DNA of 64,000 nt from an uncultured Oscillospiraceae bacterium (GTDB taxonomy: Bacteria; Bacillota; Clostridia; Oscillospirales; Oscillospiraceae), in the NCBI GenBank assembly GCA_949841355.1, contig CATKZP010000015.1, forward strand, positions 1 to 64,000, given 5' to 3'. This document shows positions 1 through 7,665 of the stretch, piece after piece. Position 1 is the first letter of the stretch. Every line of letters starts with the position of its first letter. The position numbers and the translations under genes were made by a program. The notes beneath the pieces are model-generated. The model did no database searches. It saw only the letters and a program-made list of their open reading frames with translations, and was not told where the DNA came from.

Positions 1-32
1 GGGGGATTCCGTAGTAGTCGGCACTGTGCGTA

Positions 33-159
33 ATGTGCATAACTTGCTATCTTATGGAGTTGTGGGAAAGTCTGTTTGCAGAATGTGGGAAAGCTGCACT
101 TTAGCTTTTCCATGTTCTGTGAACGGACTTTTCCATGACGGAATAGCAAGTTATACACA
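33..159. repeat. Inverted repeat with nested hairpins at left edge
   Basis: The arms ATGTGCATAACTTGCTAT (33-50) and its near-complement ATAGCAAGTTATACACAT (142-159) differ at one base. Between them lie two direct copies of TGTGGGAAAG (61-70, 84-93) and two of CTTTTCCATG (105-114, 128-137), which can pair with each other. The arm contains TTATACACA, a DnaA-box-like string. The base composition differs from the conjugation genes to the right. It could be a replication/regulatory region of another mobile element or the end of an inserted element. No coding function is seen in 1-252. Confidence 0.5.
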
Positions 160-252
160 TTTCCACGGTGCTCGTCTTTTGGTCTTTGGTTTCTTTGGTT
201 CGGAATAGTGTGGTGCTGGCGGTCTATCTCTTGTTTTCGGTTGCTTGCTTCT

Positions 253-393
253 TTACCGTACATGAGCATTTGAGCCAGGGTTGTCCGAGCCGTAGCCCTC
301 CAAGAGATTCACCACGCCCCACACGCCAAGCCCTGCGCCGAGAGCCACAACAAGGGTCTGTAAAGTGCTGATAGCAGATGCAAAAAATTCCAT
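253..393 (-). pseudogene. Truncated Maff2-family conjugative element membrane protein
   Basis: The first 40 residues (MEFFASAISTLQTLVVALG..., one TM helix, then NLLEGYGSDNPG) match the start of the Maff2 family, small membrane proteins encoded directly after the VirD4 gene in Tn1549-like elements. After DNPG the family normally continues AKSQGIKQLMAGGG. Here it changes to SNAHVR and stops, giving only 46 residues. The GGAGGC SD at 398-403 supports the ATG at 393. The reading frame is broken by a junction near 275, to the left of which the sequence is unrelated. This is therefore a remnant, and the conjugation operon appears cut off here. Confidence 0.75.
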
Positions 394-427
394 ATAGCCT
401 CCATTTCTCCGGGATATTCCCGGCCAT

Positions 428-452
428 GAAAAAAGCCGCCATTTCTGGCGGC
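428..452 (-). terminator. Hairpin with T-tract after the coupling-protein gene
   Basis: On the minus strand GCCGCC-N6-GGCGGC is followed by TTTTTT. It lies between the stop of the VirD4-like gene and the SD of the Maff2 remnant, so it could end or attenuate the transcript. Confidence 0.6.
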
Positions 453-466
453 AGGTAACAAACCTC

Positions 467-481
467 GGGACACTTTGTCCC
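467..481. repeat. GGGACA-N3-TGTCCC palindrome, copy 1
   Basis: Perfect 6-bp arms around CTT, just after the stop codon of the VirD4-like gene. It is one of four similar sites in the conjugative block (467, 2823, 4158, 5166). Confidence 0.7.
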
Positions 482-491
482 AAAGCCCTAT

Positions 492-2330
492 TTATGCAAA
501 GGCATCCGGATCGTCAATATCGTCATAGTTGAGGATGTCCTCGTCCTCGCTTGTGAACCCATTGTCCGGTACGGATACCTCATACACCTCGCATATCTCA
601 TTGGGCCCGGGCCGCCTTCTGCGGTTTATGAGCCTGTCGAGCTGAAAGGCATTTCCTGTTTTATCGGCCTCAGCCGTGTAGCGGTAGTTGGGGTGCTTTT
701 TCAAATCATACTTGGGTGACAGGAACGGGGGCAGGCCCCGAAGCTGCAAAATGCACTTGTCCCCGGGCATGGTTGCCAGCTCGCTGGGGGTCATAAGTTC
801 CCGGCCCAGCCGCTGGGTGTTCTGGCTGTAGCTTTCCGACTGGCCACGGGAGCGGCTGTCGGTCTGCATACTGATGGTGGCCTTTCCCAGCCAGTTTTCC
901 GATATTTCCTTGATGGTGCTGGCCTCCCGGCCCCCGAGGAATACCACGCTGTCCATGTTGCCGAGGATCGTCTCGGCGTGTTTGTCATAGATGGCCTTAC
1001 ACTGCGCCAACTGCTGGTAGAACAGGGTCAGGCTGATCTCCCGGGAGCGGATCACGGCTACAATCTTTTCAAGCTGGGGCACTTGCCCCGTGTTGGCCGC
1101 CTCGTCCCACAGCACCCGCACATGGTGGGGCAGGCGGCCGCCGTGAACATTGTCGGCCCGCTCGCACAAAAGGTTGAACATTTGGGAAAATGCCAGAGCC
1201 ACAAGGAAGTTATAGGTCTGGGTGGTGTCCGAGATAATGAAGAACACTGCCGTTTTCCGATCCCCGATGCGGTCAAGCTCCAGTTCGTCATAGGACATAA
1301 TCTCCCGGAGCTGGGGGATGTCAAAGGGGGCCAGCCTTGCCCCGCAGGAAATCAAAATGCTTTTTGCCGTCTTGCCGCTGGCTAATTTGTATTTCTTATA
1401 CTGCTTGACCGCAAAGCAGTCCGGCTTTCGCTTTTCCAGCCCGGAAAACATATAGTCCACAGCGTTCATAAAATCCTCGTCATCTTCTTTTACTTCCATC
1501 CCGGAAATCATATCCACTAAAGTGTTCATGTTCCGATCCTCGGCGGGGCCCTCAAAAATGATATAGGCGATTAAGGCGCAGTAGAGCAAAGTCTCTGATT
1601 TTGTCCAGAACGGGTCGCCCTCCTTGCCTTCGCCCTTGGTGTTGGAAATGAGGGCATCCACAAACTTCAGGATGTCGGCTTCGTTTCGGATATAGGCCAG
1701 CGGGTTATAGTGCATGGACTTGGAAAAGTCGATGGAATTAAAAACCTTGACCTTATATCCCTTTTTCTTTTGGAGAAAACAGCCCACTTGGGACAGCACC
1801 CCGCCCTTGGGATCAACCACCACGAAAGAGGAATGAGCCTGTAAAAGCTGGGGCGTAAGCCAAAAGCGGGTTTTTCCCGAGCCGGAGGAGCCGATGACAC
1901 AGCAATTTAAGTTCCGGGCGTTGGCCGGGATTTTGGGCCGGGTATTCATGGTGAGAAACTCCGTCCCGGTGAGAATGACATTGTTTTCAAACTTCGGATC
2001 GGCAAAAGGGCGTATATCTTTTTCATTTCCCCAACGGGCACTCCCGTACTCTTCATCCCGCCGAAATTTCTTTGCGTTCTTGCTTTTCACATAGATCAGC
2101 AAGCGAAAGCCCGCCGCCCCCGCAATACCGATGAGCCAGTCAAAGGGGTTGAGCCCCGGGGCGAAATCGGCAAAGGCCGGGCCGATGGTTAAGCCCAGCC
2201 CCATGAGCTTATGGGCGAAGTCCGCCCCCGCCGCCAGACGGTAGGCCGTCCCCATTTTCAGACAGGCCCACAAAATGAACAGATACGGGATGTTGGGAAT
2301 GAGATATTTCTTGATCTTATCGTTCTTCAC
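492..2330 (-). CDS. VirD4/TraG-type type IV coupling protein
   Basis: A 612-residue conjugative coupling ATPase that would deliver the relaxase-DNA complex to the mating channel. N-terminal membrane segments (about residues 11-30 and 62-80) are followed by a P-loop GSSGSGKT (147-154), VVDPKGG (171-177) and a Walker B VLWDEA (406-411). These are the usual TraG/TraD landmarks, and the N-terminal layout matches the Tn1549-like subfamily. I chose the GTG at 2330 because it has a GGAGGTGGTTC SD directly upstream; the frame stays open further but without family-like sequence. It overlaps the 3' end of pcfB by 14 nt, as is common in these operons. The gene appears intact although the next gene downstream is truncated. 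Confidence 0.93.
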   Translation of the reverse strand: MKNDKIKKYLIPNIPYLFILWACLKMGTAYRLAAGADFAHKLMGLGLTIGPAFADFAPGLNPFDWLIGIAGAAGFRLLIYVKSKNAKKFRRDEEYGSARWGNEKDIRPFADPKFENNVILTGTEFLTMNTRPKIPANARNLNCCVIGSSGSGKTRFWLTPQLLQAHSSFVVVDPKGGVLSQVGCFLQKKKGYKVKVFNSIDFSKSMHYNPLAYIRNEADILKFVDALISNTKGEGKEGDPFWTKSETLLYCALIAYIIFEGPAEDRNMNTLVDMISGMEVKEDDEDFMNAVDYMFSGLEKRKPDCFAVKQYKKYKLASGKTAKSILISCGARLAPFDIPQLREIMSYDELELDRIGDRKTAVFFIISDTTQTYNFLVALAFSQMFNLLCERADNVHGGRLPHHVRVLWDEAANTGQVPQLEKIVAVIRSREISLTLFYQQLAQCKAIYDKHAETILGNMDSVVFLGGREASTIKEISENWLGKATISMQTDSRSRGQSESYSQNTQRLGRELMTPSELATMPGDKCILQLRGLPPFLSPKYDLKKHPNYRYTAEADKTGNAFQLDRLINRRRRPGPNEICEVYEVSVPDNGFTSEDEDILNYDDIDDPDAFA

Positions 2331-2793
2331 GAACCACCTCCTTTGCCCGTTCTTTCGTTTTGGGCTTTTCCTTGGCAAGCTGATCCGCCGCCCGCTTGAG
2401 CTGTTCCCGGATGGGGATGCGGCTGGATTTTGATTTTCCAAGCAGTTTCCGGGAATAGCTTTCAAAACAGGCGGTGATGGCGTCCGCCTGCCCAGCTTTG
2501 AAAAACAGCAGGTATTTGTCCGGCCCGGTCTGGTAAAACGCATAATCCACATTGAAACGGCGGGCCATGCGGTCAAAGAGCTTGGGGGACTCTACCTCGA
2601 TGCTGTTTACATTTTCCCCGTGCCCCATGAGCTTTTTTACGCTCTGCCTGCCGTGGGGCCGCTGGGCCGCCCTATGCCGTTTGGCAATCTGGCGGCCCGC
2701 CGCCTGGAGCACATAAGCCAGCCCCCGGGCCGTCAGTTTTCCGGCCCGGACGGAAATCGCTATGGAGCTCCGGGAAATTTCTTCGTCAATCAG
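2317..2793 (-). CDS. pcfB: PcfB-family (DUF3801) conjugation protein
   Basis: The typical family sequence IDEEISRSSIAISVRAGKL begins immediately after a CTG at 2793, which is preceded by a good GGAGGC SD with 7-nt spacing. An in-frame ATG-TAA lies just upstream and cannot be used. The most economical reading is therefore a CTG start giving 159 residues; the first canonical alternative is a GTG at 2712 that would cut off the conserved N terminus. PcfB of plasmid pCF10 helps recruit relaxosome DNA to the coupling protein, and it is encoded just before VirD4 here too. The C-terminal 30 residues are Lys/Glu-rich. Confidence 0.85.
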   Translation of the reverse strand: MIDEEISRSSIAISVRAGKLTARGLAYVLQAAGRQIAKRHRAAQRPHGRQSVKKLMGHGENVNSIEVESPKLFDRMARRFNVDYAFYQTGPDKYLLFFKAGQADAITACFESYSRKLLGKSKSSRIPIREQLKRAADQLAKEKPKTKERAKEVVREER

Positions 2794-2822
2794 TTACATC
2801 GCCTCCTTTCTTGGGCCGCCTT

Positions 2823-2837
2823 GGGACAAAGTGTCTC
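2823..2837. repeat. GGGACA-N3-TGTCTC palindrome, copy 2
   Basis: Lies between the ardA stop and the pcfB SD. It has one mismatch in the right arm relative to copy 1. Confidence 0.65.
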
Positions 2838-2848
2838 GAAGCGCCTTG

Positions 2849-3553
2849 TCAGCGTTCCTCCCGGCCTTTTTCAGTCAGCCGCCGGAATCCCTCTTTTGAG
2901 GAACCGTCAATCACCTCCTTATAGGCGGCCATCTGTTCCCGGATGGAAAGCTGGGGAAAAGAAAAAACCTTGTGCCCGGCGGGAATGTCCTTGGTATCGT
3001 GATAATATTCCTTGAAATCGCCGCTGGTCTGGACGATATAGCCGCCCGGGGCAAAGTGGCCGCCCTCGTTGATCGAAACATCCCGCCCGTATGCCCCATA
3101 ATCAAAATAATCTTTCAGTTCTGCCGGGATGGGCAAGTCATCGGCCCAGTAACGGCCCAAGTCCTCCTCCGTTTCAATATCCGGGTAAAACTCAAAGCAG
3201 TCCAGATTTTGCGCCAGGTTGATAATGTCCGCCACGCTGGAAGTATGGGTGCCGATGTTCAGGGCGGCCTCAAATTTTTCCAGTTCGTCTTGATCCAGTT
3301 CCGAGAGCAGGCAGGCAAGGTGGTTTAATTCGTCCAGATTTTCATACTCGCCAAGGTAGTCATAGAGCCCCAGCACATCGCCGTCAAAGCTGGTAATGAA
3401 AAATTCCTCGTACCGTATGCCGTCCACCCCGATATGTTTTAACAGGGCCTGCACCTCCCGGGGGCTGGTGGGGAATTTCAGCGTTTCCCCCACCAGTTCC
3501 CCCTCGTTGTATTTCCCAAGGTTGGTGATGTAGGCTTCAAACAGGGACGGCAT
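2849..3553 (-). CDS. ardA: ArdA-like antirestriction protein
   Basis: A 234-residue acidic protein starting MPSLFEAYITNLGKYNEGEL, the characteristic ArdA opening (AYxxNLGKYNEG). Later it has LDELNHLACLL and GAYGRDVSINEGGHF. ArdA proteins mimic B-form DNA and inhibit type I restriction enzymes when conjugative DNA enters a new host; the many Asp/Glu residues fit that role. The ATG overlaps the TGA of the DUF7768 gene (TGATG), so the two are translationally coupled. The usual ArdA length is about 165-235 residues, so this is full length. Confidence 0.88.
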   Translation of the reverse strand: MPSLFEAYITNLGKYNEGELVGETLKFPTSPREVQALLKHIGVDGIRYEEFFITSFDGDVLGLYDYLGEYENLDELNHLACLLSELDQDELEKFEAALNIGTHTSSVADIINLAQNLDCFEFYPDIETEEDLGRYWADDLPIPAELKDYFDYGAYGRDVSINEGGHFAPGGYIVQTSGDFKEYYHDTKDIPAGHKVFSFPQLSIREQMAAYKEVIDGSSKEGFRRLTEKGREER

Positions 3554-3894
3554 CAGCGGTGCCCCTGTTCCTTGACGGTCAAAATGCCCTCAAGGGTGGT
3601 GGCGGTGATCCCCAGCCGCTGGGCCACGGCAATATCGTTTTTCATAGCCTCGGTCATGGTGTGTCCGCAGACCACCAGCACATGGGAGCGGCGCAAGAGG
3701 TCACGGCCCATGTCGATGCCGCTTTTATGCTCCTCGGGTACTGCGTCATTGAGGAACAGCGGCAGATAGAGGGTAGGACAGATCGGGGAGAAGCCCGCCT
3801 CATAGACTGCCCGGCAATACTGGACGGCCAGTTCTGCGTTTTCGCTGTCGCCGCCAAACCATGCGGCGGTAATGTAAGCAAGGGGTCGTTTCAT
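3553..3894 (-). CDS. DUF7768 / deoxyribosyltransferase-fold protein of conjugative element
   Basis: A 113-residue protein starting MKRPLAYITAAWFGGDSENAE, with GGAGG (3904-3908) ten bases upstream. The pattern of a short beta strand, an Asn/Glu-containing helix, CPTLYLP, and DLLRRSHVLVVCG near the C-terminal half resembles small nucleoside 2-deoxyribosyltransferase-like proteins carried by Firmicute mobile elements. The enzymatic role is not established. It is the first gene after the palindromic region 3941-4124 and is coupled to ardA. Confidence 0.7.
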   Translation of the reverse strand: MKRPLAYITAAWFGGDSENAELAVQYCRAVYEAGFSPICPTLYLPLFLNDAVPEEHKSGIDMGRDLLRRSHVLVVCGHTMTEAMKNDIAVAQRLGITATTLEGILTVKEQGHR

Positions 3895-3940
3895 AAGTAA
3901 AAACCTCCATTCTATCGTGAAATTGTTCAACCCTAACCCC

Positions 3941-4124
3941 CCGCCCTTTCCCAATCTTGGGAAAGGGGGCGGCTCTGGAGGATATACCCCCGCCGCCTGC
4001 CGGGGAAATAGCACAGCCGGGGCAGACCGTCAAGGGCAGGCCGCCGCAGGCGGCGGGGCCGTTGGCCCCCTTGACGGCCCGCTCCCGGCTGTGCTAAACA
4101 ACAGACGGCGACGGGGGATATATA
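3941..4124. repeat. Nested inverted repeats, candidate transfer origin
   Basis: A hairpin at 3941-3973 (CCGCCCTTTCCCA / TGGGAAAGG) is followed by nested arms. The outer arms 3981-3999 and 4102-4124 share GATATA-CCCCC-GCCG. The middle arms 4009-4036 and 4068-4096 (TAGCACAGCCGGG...CCGTCAAGGG) match along almost 28 nt. A small inner hairpin GCCGCC-GCA-GGCGGC lies at the centre. No gene fits the region. It separates the ParB-like gene from the DUF7768-ardA-pcfB-traG block. The position fits an oriT or a regulatory RNA leader, but no relaxase gene or nic motif is visible to confirm it. Confidence 0.6.
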
Positions 4125-4157
4125 CCACCAGAGCCATCGCAAGGGGCAAAGCCCCTC

Positions 4158-4172
4158 GGGACAAAATGTCTC
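4158..4172. repeat. GGGACA-N3-TGTCTC palindrome, copy 3
   Basis: Located just after the stop codon of the ParB-like gene; centre sequence AAA. Confidence 0.65.
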
Positions 4173-4179
4173 GAAGTGA

Positions 4180-5592
4180 TTACTTGTCTTTTTCCATCTT
4201 TTTCGGAGCTTTCGTAAGCTGGGGCGGCTGTTTCTGTTTCCACTCGTCCAGCAGGCCCATGATCTGCTCCTTCATTTTGGCGGGAGTAACCTCCTTGCCG
4301 AAATACTTTTCCAGTTCAGCGGTTGAAATAATCACGCCTTTATCCTCCTTTTTCTTTTCTGATAAGATGCCGTCAATCACATCCCCGTTGAGCTTTCCCT
4401 CCTTATCCAGCTCCCGGAGCCGTTTTGCCTGGGCTACCGAGGGGGAGGACTGCTCGCCGTCAATGGAAACGGCAACAAGCCTCTGGTTTTTCGGTTTAAT
4501 GTAGGACAGCTCCACGGCGGGCATAAAGCCAAGCCCTTTCTCGTCCACCTTGTTCAAGAGCTCCGGGACAAGGGAGTTCAGCCGGATATAGCGCATGACT
4601 TTTTTATAGTTCATGCCGTTGTTTTCCCCGACAATCTCAACGGAGCGTTTTCCGATGTCCCCCTCGGCCACGCCGTCCAGACGGCCTCCCTGGTGCTTGA
4701 TGGCCTCCACTTCCAGATCCAAAAGTTTTGCAAGCTCGCTGGGCAGGGGCTCCCCACGCTGTTTGTTGCTGTTTTTCATTTCCCGGACAGCTTCGATGTC
4801 CGTCATGCTGCGGACGATACAGGGGAGCTCCTTTAGCCCGGCCAGCTCACTTCCACGGTGGCGGCGGTGGCCCGCCACAATCTCATAACCGTTGCCGTCC
4901 TTTTCCGGGCGGACGGTGGCGGGGGTCATAACGCCATGCTCCTTGATCGTCCCCACCAGCTCGGCCATTTTTTCATCGTCCTTTACCTGGAACGGGTGAT
5001 CCCGGAAAGTATGGAACGCATGGAGATCGGAAAGTTTCAAATAAACCAGCTTTCCCTCGTCAATGGGACGGGGCGGGGCGGCGGGCTCGGGAGCAGGCGG
5101 CTCCGGGACAGCGGCCTCCCGGACGGGAGCACCCTTTGGGGCATCCGGGGCTTTGCCGTCACTTCGGGACACTTTGTCTCGTTTGGGCGGCTTTGCCTTT
5201 CCGGAGGCCGTTTTATCCTCCTTGGGCGGGCGGCCCTTGCGTGGCTTTGTTTCCTCCTTGCCAGCGGGCCCCGCTTTTTCTTCTTTGGGCGGACGACCAC
5301 GCCGGGGTGTTTTCGGCTTATCGCTGCCAGCGGCGGGAATTTCCTCCTTTCCGTCTTTACCCGCCGCCTCCTTTTCCACCTGGGCCCGGGCCGCCTGCCG
5401 CTTTTCGCCCATCAGCTCATTGATCTTGTCAAAGGATACCACCACATCGCCTGGAGCGGGCTGGGCAAGCCCGGCCTGTTCCTGCTGGGGTGCGGCGGCC
5501 TGTTCCTGCCGGGGCGTGGGTGTGGCGGCCTGTTCGGGAGCCTCCGGGAGTTTTTCACTGCCGGGGCCTGTGTTCAGTTTTTCATCTGCCAT
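4180..5592 (-). CDS. ParB/RepB-family DNA-binding protein of conjugative element
   Basis: 470 residues. The first 170 are low-complexity Ala/Pro/Lys/Glu with two AT-hook-like strings (TPRRGRPPKEEK and KPRKGRPPKEDK). The ParB N-terminal domain runs from about 180 to 280, with the arginine patch GHRRHRGSELAG, followed by a KorB-like helix-turn-helix region and an expected DNA-binding middle domain. A strong AAGGAGG SD supports the ATG. In Tn1549-like elements this protein sits at the head of the transfer block; segregation or regulatory roles are inferred from the family. No ParA partner is in the window. One of the GGGACA palindromes (5166-5180) lies inside the coding sequence. Confidence 0.85.
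   Translation of the reverse strand: MADEKLNTGPGSEKLPEAPEQAATPTPRQEQAAAPQQEQAGLAQPAPGDVVVSFDKINELMGEKRQAARAQVEKEAAGKDGKEEIPAAGSDKPKTPRRGRPPKEEKAGPAGKEETKPRKGRPPKEDKTASGKAKPPKRDKVSRSDGKAPDAPKGAPVREAAVPEPPAPEPAAPPRPIDEGKLVYLKLSDLHAFHTFRDHPFQVKDDEKMAELVGTIKEHGVMTPATVRPEKDGNGYEIVAGHRRHRGSELAGLKELPCIVRSMTDIEAVREMKNSNKQRGEPLPSELAKLLDLEVEAIKHQGGRLDGVAEGDIGKRSVEIVGENNGMNYKKVMRYIRLNSLVPELLNKVDEKGLGFMPAVELSYIKPKNQRLVAVSIDGEQSSPSVAQAKRLRELDKEGKLNGDVIDGILSEKKKEDKGVIISTAELEKYFGKEVTPAKMKEQIMGLLDEWKQKQPPQLTKAPKKMEKDK
5166..5180. repeat. GGGACA-N3-TGTCTC palindrome, copy 4 (intragenic)
   Basis: Fourth copy of the motif, inside the ParB-like gene, where it encodes part of a Lys/Arg-rich linker. It shows the motif is kept even within coding DNA. 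Confidence 0.6.
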
Positions 5593-6071
5593 TCACTAAC
5601 CTCCTTTTTTGTGAAAGTTGCATAAATTTAGGGGTTAAATTTCTGTAATTATTTTTTGCCTCCTTTCCGTCTATCCACGCAAAAAAGCCGCCCGTTTTTT
5701 CATGCCGGACGGCTTTTAGCGTAATGTGATAGATCAAATATTATTTTTTGTGGTTGGTAGGCTTTAAAAAGCCTTGTATTTACAGTGTTCTTATTAAGAA
5801 ACAATCATAAGAAACCTATGTACAGCCCGAAATACGTGGATTATTTGGACAAAATGCGTATCGAGAGTGCATTTTATAACCCTAAATCAAAGCCCAAGAC
5901 TTGAGTGGGAATAGTATTTTCAGAAACTAGTAAAAATCAAGACCCGCAAACCGTTGAAAATCAAGGGTTTGCGGGTTTGCCATTTTCAGAATGAGCATTG
6001 ACTTTGCGGAACATATGCGGTACAATCAGGGCATGAAATGCGGAACAATTCAAGCCTAGGAGGTATGACGG
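5593..6071. other. Intergenic region with terminator-like hairpin and integrase-site repeats
   Basis: No convincing gene. An imperfect hairpin (AAAAAAGCCGCCCG / CGGACGGCTTTT, 5681-5717) can act as a terminator. An 11-bp inverted repeat ACCCGCAAACC (5942-5952) / GGTTTGCGGGT (5966-5976), with the direct repeat AAAATCAAG beside it, lies about 100 bp before the integrase start and could be an arm-type or core recombination site. An unled 28-codon frame at 5818-5904 was not called. Confidence 0.45.
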
Positions 6072-6888
6072 ATGAAGTACACCGCTGTTAGTGTTCGGCA
6101 ATTAGACCGCAAGGGCAAGCCGTGGCAAGCAAGGGCAAAATACAAAGATACACAAGGAAAGTGGAAAGAACTTAGTAAAATGTTGCCAGACGCAAAGGGC
6201 AAGAGAGAAGCGCAACGGATAGCAAAAGAGTGGTTAGACGCTCTTAATGCAGAAGCCGATTTAATGCCAAATGCGGGAAAGGCTAGTACAGTAGATAAAA
6301 CATTTATGGAATATCTAAAGCACCAGCTAGATACAGGAGAAATAGAAAGAAGCACTTATAGCAATAGCATACACTCATACAACAAGTATATAAAACCGTA
6401 TTTAGGAGATTATATATTTGCAACGGTTGATAATACTGTTATTAACAGTTGGCTAACAAAGCTATATAATTTAGGACTATCGAAAAACACAATACATACA
6501 ACCTATGCAAGACTGAAAAAGGTATATAACTACTTCTACAATAACGGTGAATTGTTAAAAGACCCATTCAAAGGCGTAAAAATGCCGAAAAAGGGAGATG
6601 TAAAAGTAACACACTTGACAAATGAACAGATGGACAATGTTTTAGAAGCTGTCTATTTGGACTTTGAGCCGCAAGACCCTATGTATGTAGGAATACTGTT
6701 AGCCTTTTACGCCGGGTTAAGGCGTGGGGAGATTTGCGGGTTAAGATGGAATGATATAGACTTTAATAGGCACGCTATACGGATTAGGTCAGCAGTAGGA
6801 GTAAGTGAGGGAAAAGGATTAAGAGATTACACTAAATACTTCCTATTGGGAAGATGAAGAAGAACAAGCCGCCGACAAGGAAGAATAA
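6072..6888 (+). pseudogene. Tyrosine integrase with internal deletion and frameshift
   Basis: Begins MKYTAVSVRQLDRKGKPWQAR (AP2-like arm-binding N terminus), then a SAM-like core-binding domain (residues 72-170) and the first catalytic arginine in AGLRRGEICGLRWNDID. The frame then ends after 261 residues, before the HxxR box and the catalytic tyrosine. In the next frame (6826-6888) the tail ITLNTSYWEDEEEQAADKEE resembles the end of such integrases (TLNTY...YW-acidic). About 100 or more codons are therefore missing between the R box and the tail, and the tail is out of frame. The enzyme cannot be active. The AGGAGG at 6059-6064 is a good SD. Confidence 0.8.
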
Positions 6889-6898
6889 GAGGGGTATT

Positions 6899-7015
6899 AT
6901 GTGTGATAACTACGATTTGCCGCTTGCACTGATATTTGAAGAAATACTAACAGACAATCCGCCGAAAGAGACAGAGGAAGAACAGGAAGAAGAAAGGACA
7001 GGGGGAACGGCCTAG
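6899..7015 (+). CDS. Small acidic protein after the integrase
   Basis: 38 codons from ATG (6899) to TAG (7013-7015): MCDNYDLPLALIFEEILTDN followed by a Glu-rich tail. A GAGGGG SD lies 5-6 nt upstream and the gene follows the integrase tail by 10 nt, so it is probably the second gene of the old integrase operon. I do not recognise a family. The stop codon sits in the loop of the terminator hairpin that follows. Confidence 0.45.
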   Translation: MCDNYDLPLALIFEEILTDNPPKETEEEQEEERTGGTA

Positions 7016-7033
7016 CCGCTCCCCCTCTTTTTT
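7000..7033 (+). terminator. Intrinsic terminator of integrase operon
   Basis: AGGGGGAACGGC-CTAG-CCGCTCCCCCT followed by CTTTTTT; one internal mismatch. Confidence 0.8.
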
Positions 7034-7665
7034 GCTACCGCCGCCGCTAGGCCGCTTGTAAGGGCCGATAGGCGGCTTTTGCGGCGTGGGTAGTTGTGGG
7101 TGTTGCCTGTGGCCTTGAAACGATCCTAGGCTTTTATCGCCTAAGGCCCTCTAAAGGCCGGGGACACATGGGCAAGTCTCTAGGGGGCTTCTATGGGCCT
7201 CCTATGGCCTTATAGCTGCCGAGCAAGCATAGACCACCGCCGCCAGCGTCTAACCATTTGCCGAGCTTCAGCAGCTCCCGCCGCCGATCTTCTCCCGCTC
7301 GCTGGGGCCAACTTCGCCGCCGCCCATTGTGGCCTATCAGTCTCCCGCTTGCAGTTCCGCAAGGGCTTTTGTTATCTCATCAGCGAAAGAGGTAGTAGAA
7401 CTCATTTTTAATTTCAGGTTTTCCGTAGCTTTCTGTCCAATTTTTTATCCCCTCATCTATAACAACTTCCCAAACATCTAACGTAAAATCTGTTTTCGCT
7501 CCTGATACCCTGAGCATAAACTGGTATTTCTGGGCTTCAACTCCTACGGTTTGGAAAAGCGTAAGCTATACGACGATTTTGTCGATTGTTGTCAGGCGAT
7601 TGATGCGGGAAAATATCTGTCTCATGAAATCAATAAGAAGCAGCTTTTGGAGCTGCAGGAGGAAA
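7034..7665. other. Mosaic of gene fragments between two recombinase remnants
   Basis: No intact gene. On the minus strand a frame ending with TGA at 7380-7382 reads QTVGVEAQKYQFMLRVSGAK and on to WEVVIDEGIKNWTESYGKPE; it looks like a real protein C terminus without its start. On the plus strand, 7503-7665 reads KLVFLGFNSYGLEKRKLYDD and on to HEINKKQLLELQEENP, again coding-like but cut on both sides. I could not assign either to a family. 7034-7370 is GC-rich with short GCCGCCG repeats and nothing recognisable. Confidence 0.4.

Noticed and set aside
1-252. Short open frames at the left edge as possible genes
   Set aside because: They lack SD sites and protein-like composition, and lie over a repeat-rich, hairpin-forming segment.
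5818-5904. 28-codon frame MYSPKYVDYLDKMRIESAFY... in the gap before the integrase
   Set aside because: No ribosome-binding site and no context; kept only as part of the intergenic description.
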